Of a stretch of DNA of 64,000 bases, positions 53,184 to 62,604 are shown piece by piece. The stretch comes from Bacteroidota bacterium (GTDB taxonomy: Bacteria; Bacteroidota; Bacteroidia; B-17B0; Aurantibacillaceae): the NCBI GenBank assembly GCA_018267655.1, contig JAFDYB010000023.1:1-64000 (forward strand), given 5' to 3'. Under the pieces are notes generated by a model. That model was not told the origin of the DNA. It was given only the letters and a program-made list of their open reading frames with translations, and did not search any database. Each line of letters begins with the position of its first letter. Positions within the stretch are counted from its first letter, which is position 1. Position numbers and translations under genes: made by a program.

Positions 53184-53819
53184 TTACTTTTCTGCTCTGC
53201 TTAATGCCCTGGTAATTGGCACCCAAATACGATGCCCAAGCCGCTCGGCAATACGATAGTATTCATTATTGTCTAGCAACTTCACGTGATAAACATCGTT
53301 GTTTTTATTCTGCCCCGAAAAAATCTCATCAAGTGTACGATTATTGCTTAGGTTCTCTGTTTGGCTTTTGTTATCGCTAATTGTTTCTATCAAATTAGGG
53401 TGCTTATTGTTCTTGTAAGATACTTCTACTTTACAATCAATAGTACTTAATTCCAAAACCTCGTTATTGTATTTTGATTTTATGTTTTTTATAGTATCTA
53501 ATTTTCCTGTTTCAGTTATAATCATTGCTTTTAGCGAATAATTATAATTACAATCAGGATTATTTTTAAGAACAGTTACATTTTTGGTAAGTGCTGCTTC
53601 TCTATAAAATCCAACCCAAAACGAATCAACAAGTTGTTGAGGATTAATTTTAAAGCAATATTTTGGTACAATTGCCTTTGCAATAACTTGCGGCGTTATA
53701 TTAGACTCGTTAATATTTATTGAAACAGGTTTATTAATCTGTTTTTTAAATAAAATACAAGCCGGAAAAATCGCAACAATTAAACAACACAGTTTAATTA
53801 ATTTTAGTTTTTCTTTCAT
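53184..53819 (-). CDS. Probable lipoprotein of unknown function
   Basis: A 211-residue protein with a hydrophobic N-terminus and a possible lipobox Cys at about residue 21 (AIFPAC). The mature part is Asn/Lys-rich and ends in a compact region (YYRIAERLGHRIWVPITRAL). No family is recognised. It stands between the glycosyltransferase (convergent) and clpP (same strand, 67 bp upstream). Confidence 0.6.
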   Translation of the reverse strand: MKEKLKLIKLCCLIVAIFPACILFKKQINKPVSININESNITPQVIAKAIVPKYCFKINPQQLVDSFWVGFYREAALTKNVTVLKNNPDCNYNYSLKAMIITETGKLDTIKNIKSKYNNEVLELSTIDCKVEVSYKNNKHPNLIETISDNKSQTENLSNNRTLDEIFSGQNKNNDVYHVKLLDNNEYYRIAERLGHRIWVPITRALSRAEK

Positions 53820-53886
53820 TACAAAAATGTAACCGAATTTGATTTTATAAAAATAATTTATTCAACAAAAAAATATTGCTGCTTAA

Positions 53887-54558
53887 TTATTTTTTCTCAA
53901 GTACTTCATCAATCATACCATATTCTTTCGCTTCTTTGGCAATCATCCAATAATCTCTGTCGCTATCGCCCCAAACTTTCTCGTAGGTTTGTCCGCTGTG
54001 GTGAGCAATAATTTCATACAATTCTTTTTTCAATTTTTGAATTTCGCGTGCGGTAATTTCAATATCACTTGCTTGTCCTTCGGCTCCGCCTAAGGGTTGG
54101 TGTATCATAATTCGTGCGTGTTTTAGGGCGGTGCGTTTGCCTTTTGTGCCTGCGCATTGAAGCACTGCACCCATACTAGCCGCCATACCGGTACAAATTG
54201 TTGCTACATCGGGTTTTACAATTTGCATAGTGTCGTATATACCTAACCCTGCGTAAACACTACCACCCGGCGAGTTTACGTATATTTGAATGTCTTTTTT
54301 AGCGTCAACGCTTTCTAAAAAAAGCAATTGTGCTTGTACTATATTGGCAACTTGGTCATTTATTCCTGTACCTAAAAAAATAATTCTATCCATCATTAAG
54401 CGCGAAAACACATCCATTTGTGCAACATTTAATTGACGTTCTTCAATGATGTAAGGTGTTAACGATGAGCTTATGCGAGATGAATAACTATCGTAAGTTA
54501 AACTGTTTATGCCAACGTGTTTGGTGGCGTATTTTTTAAATTCATTTTGGTCAAACAT
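53887..54558 (-). CDS. clpP: ATP-dependent Clp protease proteolytic subunit
   Basis: 223 residues from the start at 54558 ([14 protein letters not shown]), chosen because the promoter -7 element (54579-54586) overlaps the upstream ATG at 54579. The catalytic triad is Ser in AASMGAVLQ, His in [10 protein letters not shown], and Asp in DSDRDYWM. It forms the tetradecameric chamber working with ClpX-type unfoldases. A ClpB chaperone is encoded nearby but does not partner with ClpP. Confidence 0.96.
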   Translation of the reverse strand: MFDQNEFKKYATKHVGINSLTYDSYSSRISSSLTPYIIEERQLNVAQMDVFSRLMMDRIIFLGTGINDQVANIVQAQLLFLESVDAKKDIQIYVNSPGGSVYAGLGIYDTMQIVKPDVATICTGMAASMGAVLQCAGTKGKRTALKHARIMIHQPLGGAEGQASDIEITAREIQKLKKELYEIIAHHSGQTYEKVWGDSDRDYWMIAKEAKEYGMIDEVLEKK

Positions 54559-54578
54559 AATTTGTTTTTTTAACTGCA

Positions 54579-54609
54579 TAAATGTAGTAGTTGCAAATTA
54601 CAAATCAAA
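54579..54609 (-). promoter_or_regulatory. clpP promoter (TTTG, 19 bp, TACATTTA)
   Basis: On the minus strand TTTG (54606-54609) is separated by 19 bp from TACATTTA (54579-54586), seven of eight to TAnnTTTG. Transcription would start near 54572, after the ATG at 54579, so that ATG cannot be the start codon. Confidence 0.55.
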
Positions 54610-54780
54610 GCAGTTTAGGTATTTTTTAAAAATTTAAGGTTTTTAATGCTTTTTGAATTATTGTTTAAAAATATGTTTATAACATTAACCGTTAAGTGTT
54701 ATTAAAAAAGGAATAAACTAATACGTTAATTAATAAATGTTTATGAAATTTAAGGCATAAACTTAACTAATAAATATTGT

Positions 54781-55605
54781 ATTTATAACGGACATTTAGT
54801 GAGTAGGTATGAGCCATTAATTCCGTTTAGTAACCGCTCGTTTAGGTACGGCGATGCAGTGTTTGAAACTATTAGGTTGTGTAATAATAAATTATTGTTT
54901 TTAAAAGATCATGTGACGCGCTTAAAACTTGCAATGACGGTTTTAAGATTTAACATTCCGGCAGAATTTACAAGCGAAAATATTCAGCAGCAAATTATTA
55001 CCCTTTTAAAGCATAATATACACGCGCCTAACGCCCGTATTAGGCTTACTGTGTTTAGAAATGAAGGAGGATTTTACACGCCTTCAACAAACGACATATC
55101 ATTTTTAATTGAAAGCGAATTACTTAATCAAGAATTTGTTTTAAATGGAACAGGTTTAACTGTTGATATATTTACGGATATTAAAAAACCACTCAACAAA
55201 CTTTCTAATTTAAAAACTGCAAACGCTTTACTTTATGTTATGGCCGGGCTTTCTAACCAAAGCATGAAATTAGATGATTGCTTATTGGTAAACAGTGAAG
55301 GAAAAATTTGTGAAAGCGTGAGTTCAAATGTATTTGTAGTTAAAGACGGCGCCATATACACACCTCCGCTAAATGACGGTTGTATTGCGGGTATAATGCG
55401 TAAGCAAATAATTTCATTGGCATCGCAGTATAAAATTTTAGTGTTCGAAAAATCAATCAGTGATTATATTTTATCAAATGCCGATGAAGTTTTTTTAACT
55501 AATAGCATACAGGGAATACAGTGGGTAGGACGCTTTAAGCAAAAATTTTATACATCAAAATTCGCAACTTTTTTTATTGAAAAACTCAATCAACTTACAC
55601 TATAA
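54781..55605 (+). CDS. Class IV aminotransferase (PabC/IlvE-like)
   Basis: The first conventional start is GTG at 54799 (268 residues), but family members begin with a YNG...-type strand, and that sequence (YNGHLVS) is encoded just upstream in frame. The call therefore begins at 54781 (ATT), a rare start that needs checking. Fold-type IV PLP enzyme: NRSFRYGDAVFET at the N-terminus, PLP Lys in NLKTANALLYV, and the class signature ESVSSNVFVVKDG. Substrate is either aminodeoxychorismate or branched-chain amino acids. It is followed by a small gene five bases later. Confidence 0.85.
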   Translation: MYNGHLVSRYEPLIPFSNRSFRYGDAVFETIRLCNNKLLFLKDHVTRLKLAMTVLRFNIPAEFTSENIQQQIITLLKHNIHAPNARIRLTVFRNEGGFYTPSTNDISFLIESELLNQEFVLNGTGLTVDIFTDIKKPLNKLSNLKTANALLYVMAGLSNQSMKLDDCLLVNSEGKICESVSSNVFVVKDGAIYTPPLNDGCIAGIMRKQIISLASQYKILVFEKSISDYILSNADEVFLTNSIQGIQWVGRFKQKFYTSKFATFFIEKLNQLTL

Positions 55606-55610
55606 AATAT

Positions 55611-56009
55611 ATGTACCAAAAAATAATTGAAACTGTTGAAGCCGCATTGAAAACTTTAGGTGTTACAATTGAAGGCACTAAAGTAGCAGATGGACGATAT
55701 AATATTAGCAAAAACAATAACATTCATGTTCAGATTGATGTTTGGCAACAAGAACATCTCGTGTTTTTTCAAGTATTAAGCCATGTCACCAAAATAAATA
55801 ATAATAATAAATGCGAAGTGCTTCAAATGTTGTTAGAAGAAAATCATATTATGGTTGAAGCTTCTTTTGCTATTTCCGGAGAAGATATTTTTATAAAAGA
55901 TACCATTGATTGTTCTGCATTTTTTGATGAAAACAGGGTATTGTCAACTATTAATCGAATTGGCTTTTATTGCGAAGCCTATAAAACGCGTTGGCAAGTA
56001 GCTGTGTAA
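55611..56009 (+). CDS. YbjN/T3-chaperone-fold-like protein
   Basis: A 132-residue cytoplasmic protein. The pattern of an N-terminal helix (IIETVEAALKTLGV), a beta sheet (NIHVQIDVWQQEHLVFFQVLS) and another helix (CEVLQMLLEENHIM) is that of the YbjN/type III chaperone-like fold. No catalytic motif is present. It lies five bases after the aminotransferase gene and is probably co-transcribed. Confidence 0.65.
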   Translation: MYQKIIETVEAALKTLGVTIEGTKVADGRYNISKNNNIHVQIDVWQQEHLVFFQVLSHVTKINNNNKCEVLQMLLEENHIMVEASFAISGEDIFIKDTIDCSAFFDENRVLSTINRIGFYCEAYKTRWQVAV

Positions 56010-56459
56010 TTAAAAATTTATTTTACAGTTAATCCATTCGTTATCAAAAATAGCATTGTTTTTTTTATAAAAATTAATAGCTGTTTCGTTCCAGTTTAAT
56101 ACCTGCCACTCTAAACGTTTTACGTTTTCTTTTTTTGAAATTTCAAGCACTTTTTCAAATAGTAATTTACCGTACCCATTACCTCTTTCTGATTCGGTGA
56201 TAATTATATCTTCTAAAAAAACACATTTACCCTTCCATGTGCTGTATTTAAAGTAATATAAAGCAATGCCAATAATTCTTCCTGCTTTTTCGAGCACAAA
56301 AAAATCAAATATTTTTTTAGCGCCAAAGCCCCATTCTGTCATTTCGTTTACGGTTACTATAACCTCATTAGGGGCTTTTTCGTAATCAGCTAATTCTTTT
56401 ACCAAATCTAACGCCGCGGCAACATCTCTTTCTTGGCCTACCCGAATAGTTATACTCAT
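56010..56459 (-). CDS. GNAT N-acetyltransferase, diamine acetyltransferase-like
   Basis: A 149-residue single-domain GNAT. The acetyl-CoA-binding motif is in ITESERGNGYGKLLFEKV (R/Q-x-x-G-x-G/A). The segment FLEDIII...WQVLNWNETAINFYKKNNA is typical of spermidine/diamine N1-acetyltransferase relatives. It transfers acetyl groups to a small amine in the cytoplasm; the exact substrate is unknown. It is last in the ribD operon and its ATG overlaps the preceding stop. Confidence 0.88.
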   Translation of the reverse strand: MSITIRVGQERDVAAALDLVKELADYEKAPNEVIVTVNEMTEWGFGAKKIFDFFVLEKAGRIIGIALYYFKYSTWKGKCVFLEDIIITESERGNGYGKLLFEKVLEISKKENVKRLEWQVLNWNETAINFYKKNNAIFDNEWINCKINF

Positions 56460-56815
56460 TTATTTGAAAATTTTATTTTTAATATTACTTTTTGTAAAAC
56501 ACGTTTAATTATAAGCTCTGCAATCTTTGTTTCTAAATCTTGATTATTTTTTTTTAATTTTTCTCTTATTACCGATTCCGGTATATCAACTCTGTATAAA
56601 AATTTATTTAAGTTGTTTGATGTGCTTAATTTTAATACCTGTTCGGTCATTAGGCTTTTTAAGGTATTAAAGTCATTTTTTAACTCTAAAATAAAATCAG
56701 AATTTAAACCAGATAAGTCAAAATCTTTTTTTAGTTGTAGTAAAAATAGTTTGAAAATCTCTTCTTTTAACCTATTATTACCCTCAATATCTTTTATTAA
56801 AAGATCAATGTTCAT
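56456..56815 (-). CDS. Helical protein of unknown function
   Basis: A 119-residue, very Lys/Leu-rich, all-helical protein (for example LKKDFDLSGLNSDFILELKNDFNTLK) without signal peptide, membrane segment or cysteine. No family is recognised. It lies four bases downstream of the ferredoxin-like gene and overlaps the acetyltransferase gene by four bases (ATGA), so it is part of the ribD operon. Confidence 0.6.
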   Translation of the reverse strand: MNIDLLIKDIEGNNRLKEEIFKLFLLQLKKDFDLSGLNSDFILELKNDFNTLKSLMTEQVLKLSTSNNLNKFLYRVDIPESVIREKLKKNNQDLETKIAELIIKRVLQKVILKIKFSNK

Positions 56816-56819
56816 TCTA

Positions 56820-57134
56820 TCATTTTTTTATTTGCTTTAATAACAAGCGCTCAACTTTAATGTTTTTAATCAAATGCGATTCTATAATTTCTTTTACGTC
56901 ATTTAGTTTTACGCCTACATAAAAAGTTCCTTCGGGGTATATGGCTATAGTTGGTCCATAATCGCAAATACCCAAACAACCACATTTATTGGTTCTAAGC
57001 TTTAAGTTTGCATTAATTGTTTTTATTTGTTTTTTAAATTCAGCAACCAGCGAAAGACCATGATCTTCACCGCAGCTTATAGCTCCACTGCTACGTTCAT
57101 TGGTACAAACAAAAATATGTATGTCGTAAATCAT
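56820..57134 (-). CDS. Thioredoxin-like [2Fe-2S] ferredoxin
   Basis: A 104-residue protein with the four cysteines of the thioredoxin-like 2Fe-2S family: FVCTNERS, AISCGEDHG, and CGCLGIC (two ligands), followed by YGPTIAIYPEGTFYVGV. These small proteins carry electrons or serve as Fe-S carriers in the cytoplasm. It is four bases from ribD; the link to riboflavin synthesis is positional only. Confidence 0.9.
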   Translation of the reverse strand: MIYDIHIFVCTNERSSGAISCGEDHGLSLVAEFKKQIKTINANLKLRTNKCGCLGICDYGPTIAIYPEGTFYVGVKLNDVKEIIESHLIKNIKVERLLLKQIKK

Positions 57135-57138
57135 AAAA

Positions 57139-58125
57139 TTATATTTTGTAATCAGGCGCTTTTATGCCTTTGTTAAATTTTAATTTAGGGTTAATAAATT
57201 GATAAACTTCATCGTAACACTTCATTTTTATAAACTCGTTTAATAAAAATGTTCCTCCCTCAACTATTACACTCTGTATGTTTAAAAGAAACAATTGCTC
57301 AGAAATTTGAGTAATAATGGTTGAATTAAAGTTTAATTTAATAAAAAGTATGTTTTCTTTTTGACCCTCTTCAATAGCATTAAAAACAATCGTGTTAGCT
57401 TCAGCATTGTATATATTAAACGATTTTGGAATTTCGAGATTTTTATCAATAACTATTCTAACAGGGTTTTTCCCTTTAACTAAACGTGTTGTAAGGCTTG
57501 GATTATCATTTAACACAGTGTTTTTACCAACCATAATTGCCATTTCACTTGCCCTTAATTCGTGCGAAAATAATTGTTGTGATTCATCTCCAATTATATT
57601 ATCAAACTTATTTAAAATTGGGGGCTGTCGGCTAATAAATCCATCAAAAGTTTGCGCCCATTTTAAAATATAGTATGGTCGTTTTAATGAGTGAAATGTA
57701 AAAAAACGTTTGTTTAATTTTTTAGCTTCATCTTCTAAAACTCCTATAATTACATTAATTCCTGCCCCTTGTAATTTTTCAATTCCTTTTCCTTTAACTA
57801 AAAAATTAGGATCAGCACAAGCAATAACAACATTTTTAAATCCTGTGTTAATTATTAAATCAGCACATGGTGGAGTTTTACCAAAATGACTACATGGCTC
57901 TAACGTTACATAAAGCGTGCAATTTAAAGGATTAATATTACTTGGTAATTTTTTTATGGCATTTACCTCAGCGTGATTATCTCCAAATTTTAAATGATAA
58001 GCCTCTGCAACAACATTATTATTGCAAACAATTACGCAACCAACCATTGGGTTAGGCGCCACGTTAGGCCACGCTTTTTTAGCTAAATCTAAAGCGCGCT
58101 GCATAAATTGTTCGTGTTGTTTCAT
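57139..58125 (-). CDS. ribD: Bifunctional riboflavin biosynthesis deaminase/reductase RibD
   Basis: A 328-residue enzyme for two steps of riboflavin synthesis. The deaminase domain (about 1-140) has zinc ligands in NHAEVNAI and PCSHFGKTPPCADLII. The reductase domain (about 150-328) has YILKWAQTFDGFISR, DNPSLTTR and VEGGTFLLNEFI. The C-terminus (APDYKI) is somewhat short for the family. It heads a four-gene leftward operon. Confidence 0.95.
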   Translation of the reverse strand: MKQHEQFMQRALDLAKKAWPNVAPNPMVGCVIVCNNNVVAEAYHLKFGDNHAEVNAIKKLPSNINPLNCTLYVTLEPCSHFGKTPPCADLIINTGFKNVVIACADPNFLVKGKGIEKLQGAGINVIIGVLEDEAKKLNKRFFTFHSLKRPYYILKWAQTFDGFISRQPPILNKFDNIIGDESQQLFSHELRASEMAIMVGKNTVLNDNPSLTTRLVKGKNPVRIVIDKNLEIPKSFNIYNAEANTIVFNAIEEGQKENILFIKLNFNSTIITQISEQLFLLNIQSVIVEGGTFLLNEFIKMKCYDEVYQFINPKLKFNKGIKAPDYKI

Positions 58126-58334
58126 AGCTTACCAATTTACACAAAATAACGCATACGATTAAACACCCATCAAAAATTAAATGAAAATAATTCAGCTTAA
58201 ACGCACTATTTACGACAAATAGTCATGTTTTTTTATGTTTATATGCCTAAATTTCTACTCGTTCATTTGGTACATAATGTGCTACCATAAAGTGATTTCG
58301 AAAACAAAAAATAGTTTCGATAATCTAAGAAAAT

Positions 58335-60932
58335 ATGAATTTAAATAATTATACAATTAAATCGCAAGAAGCAATTCAACAAGCCGTACAAATTGCTACT
58401 ACCTATGAACATCAAGCTATAGAGCCTGCCCATTTATTAAAAGCAATTATTGAAGTAGATGAAAATGTTGCTCCTTTTTTATTAAAAAAACTTAACATTC
58501 AACCCGCCTCATTTTCAAAAATGCTTGAAAGTATTTTAAAATCATACCCTAAAGTAAGCGGTGGCCAGCCTTATTTATCTAATGCAAGCAATAAAGTACT
58601 CGCAAAAGCAAATTCCTCTTTAAAAGAATTTGGTGATGAGTTTGTTTCAATAGAACATTTATTTATAGGCATGTTATCTTCCGGAGATTCTATTGCAAAT
58701 CTTTTAAAAGATGCCGGTGTTAAAGAGGGTAACTTAATTGCTGCAATTAAGGAGTTAAGAAAGGGAGAGCGCGTTACATCACAAAGCGCAGAAGAAACTT
58801 ATAATGCTTTAAACAAATACGCCATCAATTTAAACGCTCAAGCGCAAAATGGCAAATTAGATCCTGTAATAGGAAGAGATGAAGAGATTAGAAGAGTGCT
58901 TCAAATACTATCTCGCCGTACAAAAAATAATCCTATATTAGTAGGTGAACCGGGGGTTGGAAAAACTGCAATTGCAGAAGGATTGGCGCATCGCATTATT
59001 TCGGGCGACGTTCCTGAAAATTTAAAAAACAAGCAAATATTTAGCTTAGATATGGGTGCACTAATTGCCGGAGCTAAATATAAAGGAGAATTTGAAGAGC
59101 GTTTAAAGTCAGTAATTAAAGAAGTAATTGGAAGTAACGGCGAGTTGATTTTATTTATTGATGAAATACACACATTAGTTGGAGCCGGCGGTGGTGGCGA
59201 AAGCGCTATGGACGCTGCCAATATTTTAAAACCGGCATTGGCTCGTGGCGAATTACGAGCAATTGGAGCTACTACATTAAATGAATTTCAAAAATATTTT
59301 GAAAAGGATAAAGCTCTTGAGCGTCGTTTTCAAAAAGTAATGGTTGATGAGCCAAGTGCTGAAGATGCTATTTCAATTTTAAGAGGAATTAAAGAAAAAT
59401 ACGAAACACATCATAAAGTTCGTATTAAAGACGAGGCTATTATTGCTGCCGTTGAATTAAGCGAACGTTATATCAGCGATCGGTTTTTACCTGATAAAGC
59501 CATTGATTTAATGGATGAAGCTGCCAGTAAATTGCGTATGCAAATAAACAGCATGCCTATTGAATTAGATGAAATTGAACGTAAAATCATGCAACTTGAA
59601 ATTGAACGCGAAGCTATGAAACGTGAAAATGAAACGGAAAAGGTGAATCAATTAAATAAAGAACTGGCTCAAATAAATGAAGAGCGCTCGCAAATAAAAG
59701 CAAAATGGTTACAAGAAAAAGAAACTATAGAGCAAGTACAAAAAATAAAACTATCTATTGAAGATCTTAAACAACAAGCGTCAAACTTTGAAAAACAAGG
59801 TGATTATGGCAAAGTAGCTGAAATTCGTTATGGAAAAATTAAAGAATCTGAAGCTCAACTCCAAGTGTTTGAAAAAAAATTATCAGAAGCAAAAGCAAGT
59901 GGTTCGCAATTGGTAAAAGAAGAAGTAGATAGCGAGGATATTGCCGCTATAATAAGCACTTGGACAGGTGTTCCGGTTCAAAAAATGATTCAAAGTGAAC
60001 GCGAAAAATTATTGCACTTAGAAGATGAGTTACACAAACGAGTAATTGGACAGCATGAGGCTATTGAAAGCATTTCTGATGCAGTAAGAAGGAGTCGCGC
60101 AGGTTTGCAAGATGCAAAAAAACCAATTGGTTCGTTTATATTTTTAGGCACTACCGGTGTTGGAAAAACGGAATTGGCTAAAGCCTTAGCAGATTATTTA
60201 TTTAATAATGAAAATGCTATGACTCGCATTGACATGAGTGAATATCAAGAACGCCATGCTGTAAGTAGGTTAATTGGCGCTCCTCCGGGTTATGTTGGCT
60301 ACGATGAGGGCGGGCAATTAACTGAAGCCGTTCGTCGCAGGCCTTATAGTGTAGTGCTTTTAGATGAAATTGAAAAAGCGCACCCTGATGTATTTAACAT
60401 TTTATTACAAGTGCTTGACGATGGACGATTAACGGATAACAAAGGTCGTACGGTTAACTTTAAAAACACAATTATTATTATGACCAGTAATATTGGCTCT
60501 CATTTAATACAAGAAAATTTTGAGTTAATAACCGGAAAAAATAAAGAGGAAATTCTTGCCAAAACAAAGAATCAAGTATATGATTTACTCAAAAAAACAA
60601 TTCGCCCAGAGTTTTTAAATCGTATTGATGAAGTTATAATGTTTGAACCTTTGAGCCGTGAAAATGTTACTGAAATTGTACGCATACAACTTAATATTGT
60701 TAAGCAACGACTCATAGAGCAAGGTATAGAAATAGAAGTTAAGCCTAATGCAATTGACTGGTTGGCACAGCTAGGATTTGACCCACAATTTGGCGCACGA
60801 CCAATTAAACGTGTTATTCAAAAACAAATTCTTAATGAGCTTTCAAAGCAATTATTAGCCAATAAAATAGATAAAAGCAAAAAAATTATTTTAGATGAGG
60901 TGAACAAGCAATTTGTGTTTAAAAACAAATAA
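58335..60932 (+). CDS. clpB: ATP-dependent disaggregase ClpB
   Basis: An 865-residue AAA+ chaperone with Clp_N repeats (about 1-145) and NBD1 with Walker A GEPGVGKTAIAEG (about 205) and LFIDEIHTL (Walker B). The coiled-coil middle domain (about 400-525) distinguishes ClpB from ClpA/C. NBD2 has GTTGVGKTELAKA (about 605) and VLLDEIEKAH. No ClpP-binding IGF loop is evident. It solubilises heat-aggregated proteins with DnaK. It is monocistronic and ends in a hairpin terminator at 60977. Confidence 0.97.
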   Translation: MNLNNYTIKSQEAIQQAVQIATTYEHQAIEPAHLLKAIIEVDENVAPFLLKKLNIQPASFSKMLESILKSYPKVSGGQPYLSNASNKVLAKANSSLKEFGDEFVSIEHLFIGMLSSGDSIANLLKDAGVKEGNLIAAIKELRKGERVTSQSAEETYNALNKYAINLNAQAQNGKLDPVIGRDEEIRRVLQILSRRTKNNPILVGEPGVGKTAIAEGLAHRIISGDVPENLKNKQIFSLDMGALIAGAKYKGEFEERLKSVIKEVIGSNGELILFIDEIHTLVGAGGGGESAMDAANILKPALARGELRAIGATTLNEFQKYFEKDKALERRFQKVMVDEPSAEDAISILRGIKEKYETHHKVRIKDEAIIAAVELSERYISDRFLPDKAIDLMDEAASKLRMQINSMPIELDEIERKIMQLEIEREAMKRENETEKVNQLNKELAQINEERSQIKAKWLQEKETIEQVQKIKLSIEDLKQQASNFEKQGDYGKVAEIRYGKIKESEAQLQVFEKKLSEAKASGSQLVKEEVDSEDIAAIISTWTGVPVQKMIQSEREKLLHLEDELHKRVIGQHEAIESISDAVRRSRAGLQDAKKPIGSFIFLGTTGVGKTELAKALADYLFNNENAMTRIDMSEYQERHAVSRLIGAPPGYVGYDEGGQLTEAVRRRPYSVVLLDEIEKAHPDVFNILLQVLDDGRLTDNKGRTVNFKNTIIIMTSNIGSHLIQENFELITGKNKEEILAKTKNQVYDLLKKTIRPEFLNRIDEVIMFEPLSRENVTEIVRIQLNIVKQRLIEQGIEIEVKPNAIDWLAQLGFDPQFGARPIKRVIQKQILNELSKQLLANKIDKSKKIILDEVNKQFVFKNK

Positions 60933-60976
60933 TAATTTTTTAAAATTGCGTCTTACATAGAGTTCAGAAGTATATT

Positions 60977-61008
60977 ACGCCGAGCACAAATTTATTTGTG
61001 CTTGGTGT
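60977..61008 (+). terminator. Terminator hairpin after clpB
   Basis: A 15-bp stem (left arm ACGCCGAGCACAAAT, two G-U pairs) closes on a two-base loop. The tail is A/T-rich but not a clean T-run. It lies 44 bases after the clpB stop. Confidence 0.55.
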
Positions 61009-61021
61009 ATTAAATAAATTA

Positions 61022-61050
61022 TTGCATTGTTACGCTAGTTGTTATATTTG
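61022..61050 (+). promoter_or_regulatory. Promoter of the MFS gene (TTG, 18 bp, TATATTTG)
   Basis: TTG at 61022-61024 and TATATTTG at 61043-61050 match both Bacteroidota promoter elements. The predicted start falls at about 61056, the A of the ATG, so the mRNA is probably leaderless. Confidence 0.65.
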
Positions 61051-61055
61051 TAAAT

Positions 61056-62435
61056 ATGAACAACATTAAAATTAACGATAAAAAGACCATACACGCATGG
61101 ACTTTTTACGATTGGGCAAATTCTGTATTCCCTTTAGTGATTACATCGGCTATTTTTCCTAATTATTATGATGCCGTAACAAGCACTAAAAATCAATCAG
61201 GCGAGGTTGTTTCAAACATTGTAAGTTTTTTTGGGTTAAATTTTGAAAATCAAAATATTTATTCGTTTATATACGCATTTGCATTATTAATTGTAGTATT
61301 TATCGCTCCTATTTTAAGTGGCATTGCAGATTATTTAGGAAATAAAAAGCGATTTCTGCAATTCTTCTGCTATTTAGGCGCAGTATCGTGTATGAGTTTA
61401 TTCTTCTTTTCAAAAAACCACCTTGAACTTAGCTTTGTGCCATTTATAACTGCTACAATTGGGTACTGGGGCAGCCTAGTTTATTACAATTCCTATTTAC
61501 CCGAAATAGCTACTCCTGATAAACAAGATAAAGTGAGCGCAAAAGGCTTTGCCATGGGATATTTTGGAAGCTCACTACTCTTAATTGTTTGCTTAGCATT
61601 GGTAATGAGTAAAACTATTTTTCATTTACTTGGCGATAACCCGGAATATAAAGGTATAGATGTAAGGGTTTCGTTTTTGTTGGTAGGCCTTTGGTGGATA
61701 GGATTTGCTCAATACACCTTTAAACACTTGCCTGATGTAATACACCAAAAACCTAAAGATGCTTCAAACAAATTAATTAAAAAAGGATTTTACGAATTGC
61801 TTTCTGTTTTTAAAATTGCAACAAAAATAAAAAAGCTAAAACAATTTTTACTAAGCTATTTTTTTTATAATATGGGTGTTCAAACTGTTATGGTTGTTGC
61901 AGTATTATTTGCTCGTAAAGAAATTGATTGGGGCACAGGCGAACTAGCTGAAAAACATAAAACAACAGCTCTAATTGTAAGCATATTAATTATACAATTT
62001 GTTGGCATTGCAGGCTCGTTTATTATTTCAAAAATTTCATCAAAAATTGGAAACATAAAAGCCTTATTAATAACCGTATTTATTTGGATATTTATTTGCA
62101 CATTTACTTACGCAGTTGTTAAAACACCCAGTCAATTTTATATAGTAGCGTTTTTGGTAGGTTTTGTTATGGGGGGCATACAATCACTATCCCGAAGTAC
62201 CTACAGTAAATACCTTCCGGCAAGCGAAGATAATGCCAGTTTTTTCAGTTTTTACGATGTGATTGAAAAATTAGGCATGGTTATGGGCACTGTCTTATTT
62301 AGTTTAATAAGTGAAGTTGTTGGAGGCATGCGTCAATCAATTTTATCACTCATTATTTTTTTTATAATTGGATTTATAACACTTGCCCGATTAAGTATAT
62401 TAGAGAAAAAAACAAAGATTGAAGACAGAACTTAA
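61056..62435 (+). CDS. UMF1/Atg22-type MFS transporter
   Basis: A 459-residue protein with about 12 transmembrane helices. The UMF1-family N-terminal signature HAWTFYDWANSVFPLVITSAIFPNYY (spanning about 13-38) is present, and a later MGGIQSLSRSTYSKYLPA matches the second-half MFS motif. It is an inner-membrane major-facilitator protein, possibly exporting amino acids or other metabolites as the Atg22 relatives do; substrate unknown. Confidence 0.85.
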   Translation: MNNIKINDKKTIHAWTFYDWANSVFPLVITSAIFPNYYDAVTSTKNQSGEVVSNIVSFFGLNFENQNIYSFIYAFALLIVVFIAPILSGIADYLGNKKRFLQFFCYLGAVSCMSLFFFSKNHLELSFVPFITATIGYWGSLVYYNSYLPEIATPDKQDKVSAKGFAMGYFGSSLLLIVCLALVMSKTIFHLLGDNPEYKGIDVRVSFLLVGLWWIGFAQYTFKHLPDVIHQKPKDASNKLIKKGFYELLSVFKIATKIKKLKQFLLSYFFYNMGVQTVMVVAVLFARKEIDWGTGELAEKHKTTALIVSILIIQFVGIAGSFIISKISSKIGNIKALLITVFIWIFICTFTYAVVKTPSQFYIVAFLVGFVMGGIQSLSRSTYSKYLPASEDNASFFSFYDVIEKLGMVMGTVLFSLISEVVGGMRQSILSLIIFFIIGFITLARLSILEKKTKIEDRT

Positions 62436-62604
62436 TCTCTATTTTGCACCTTGAAAAAAGTAATCAAAAGTATAATTTTAGCCTTTTAGCAAACAATTAA
62501 CAAAAATTATAAAATTATTAACATTTGGTAAAACCTATGTTTTATTGAGTGAATAATTTTAAAATATTGATTTTATTATTCATTTTTGAAGTTAAAATTA
62601 ATAT

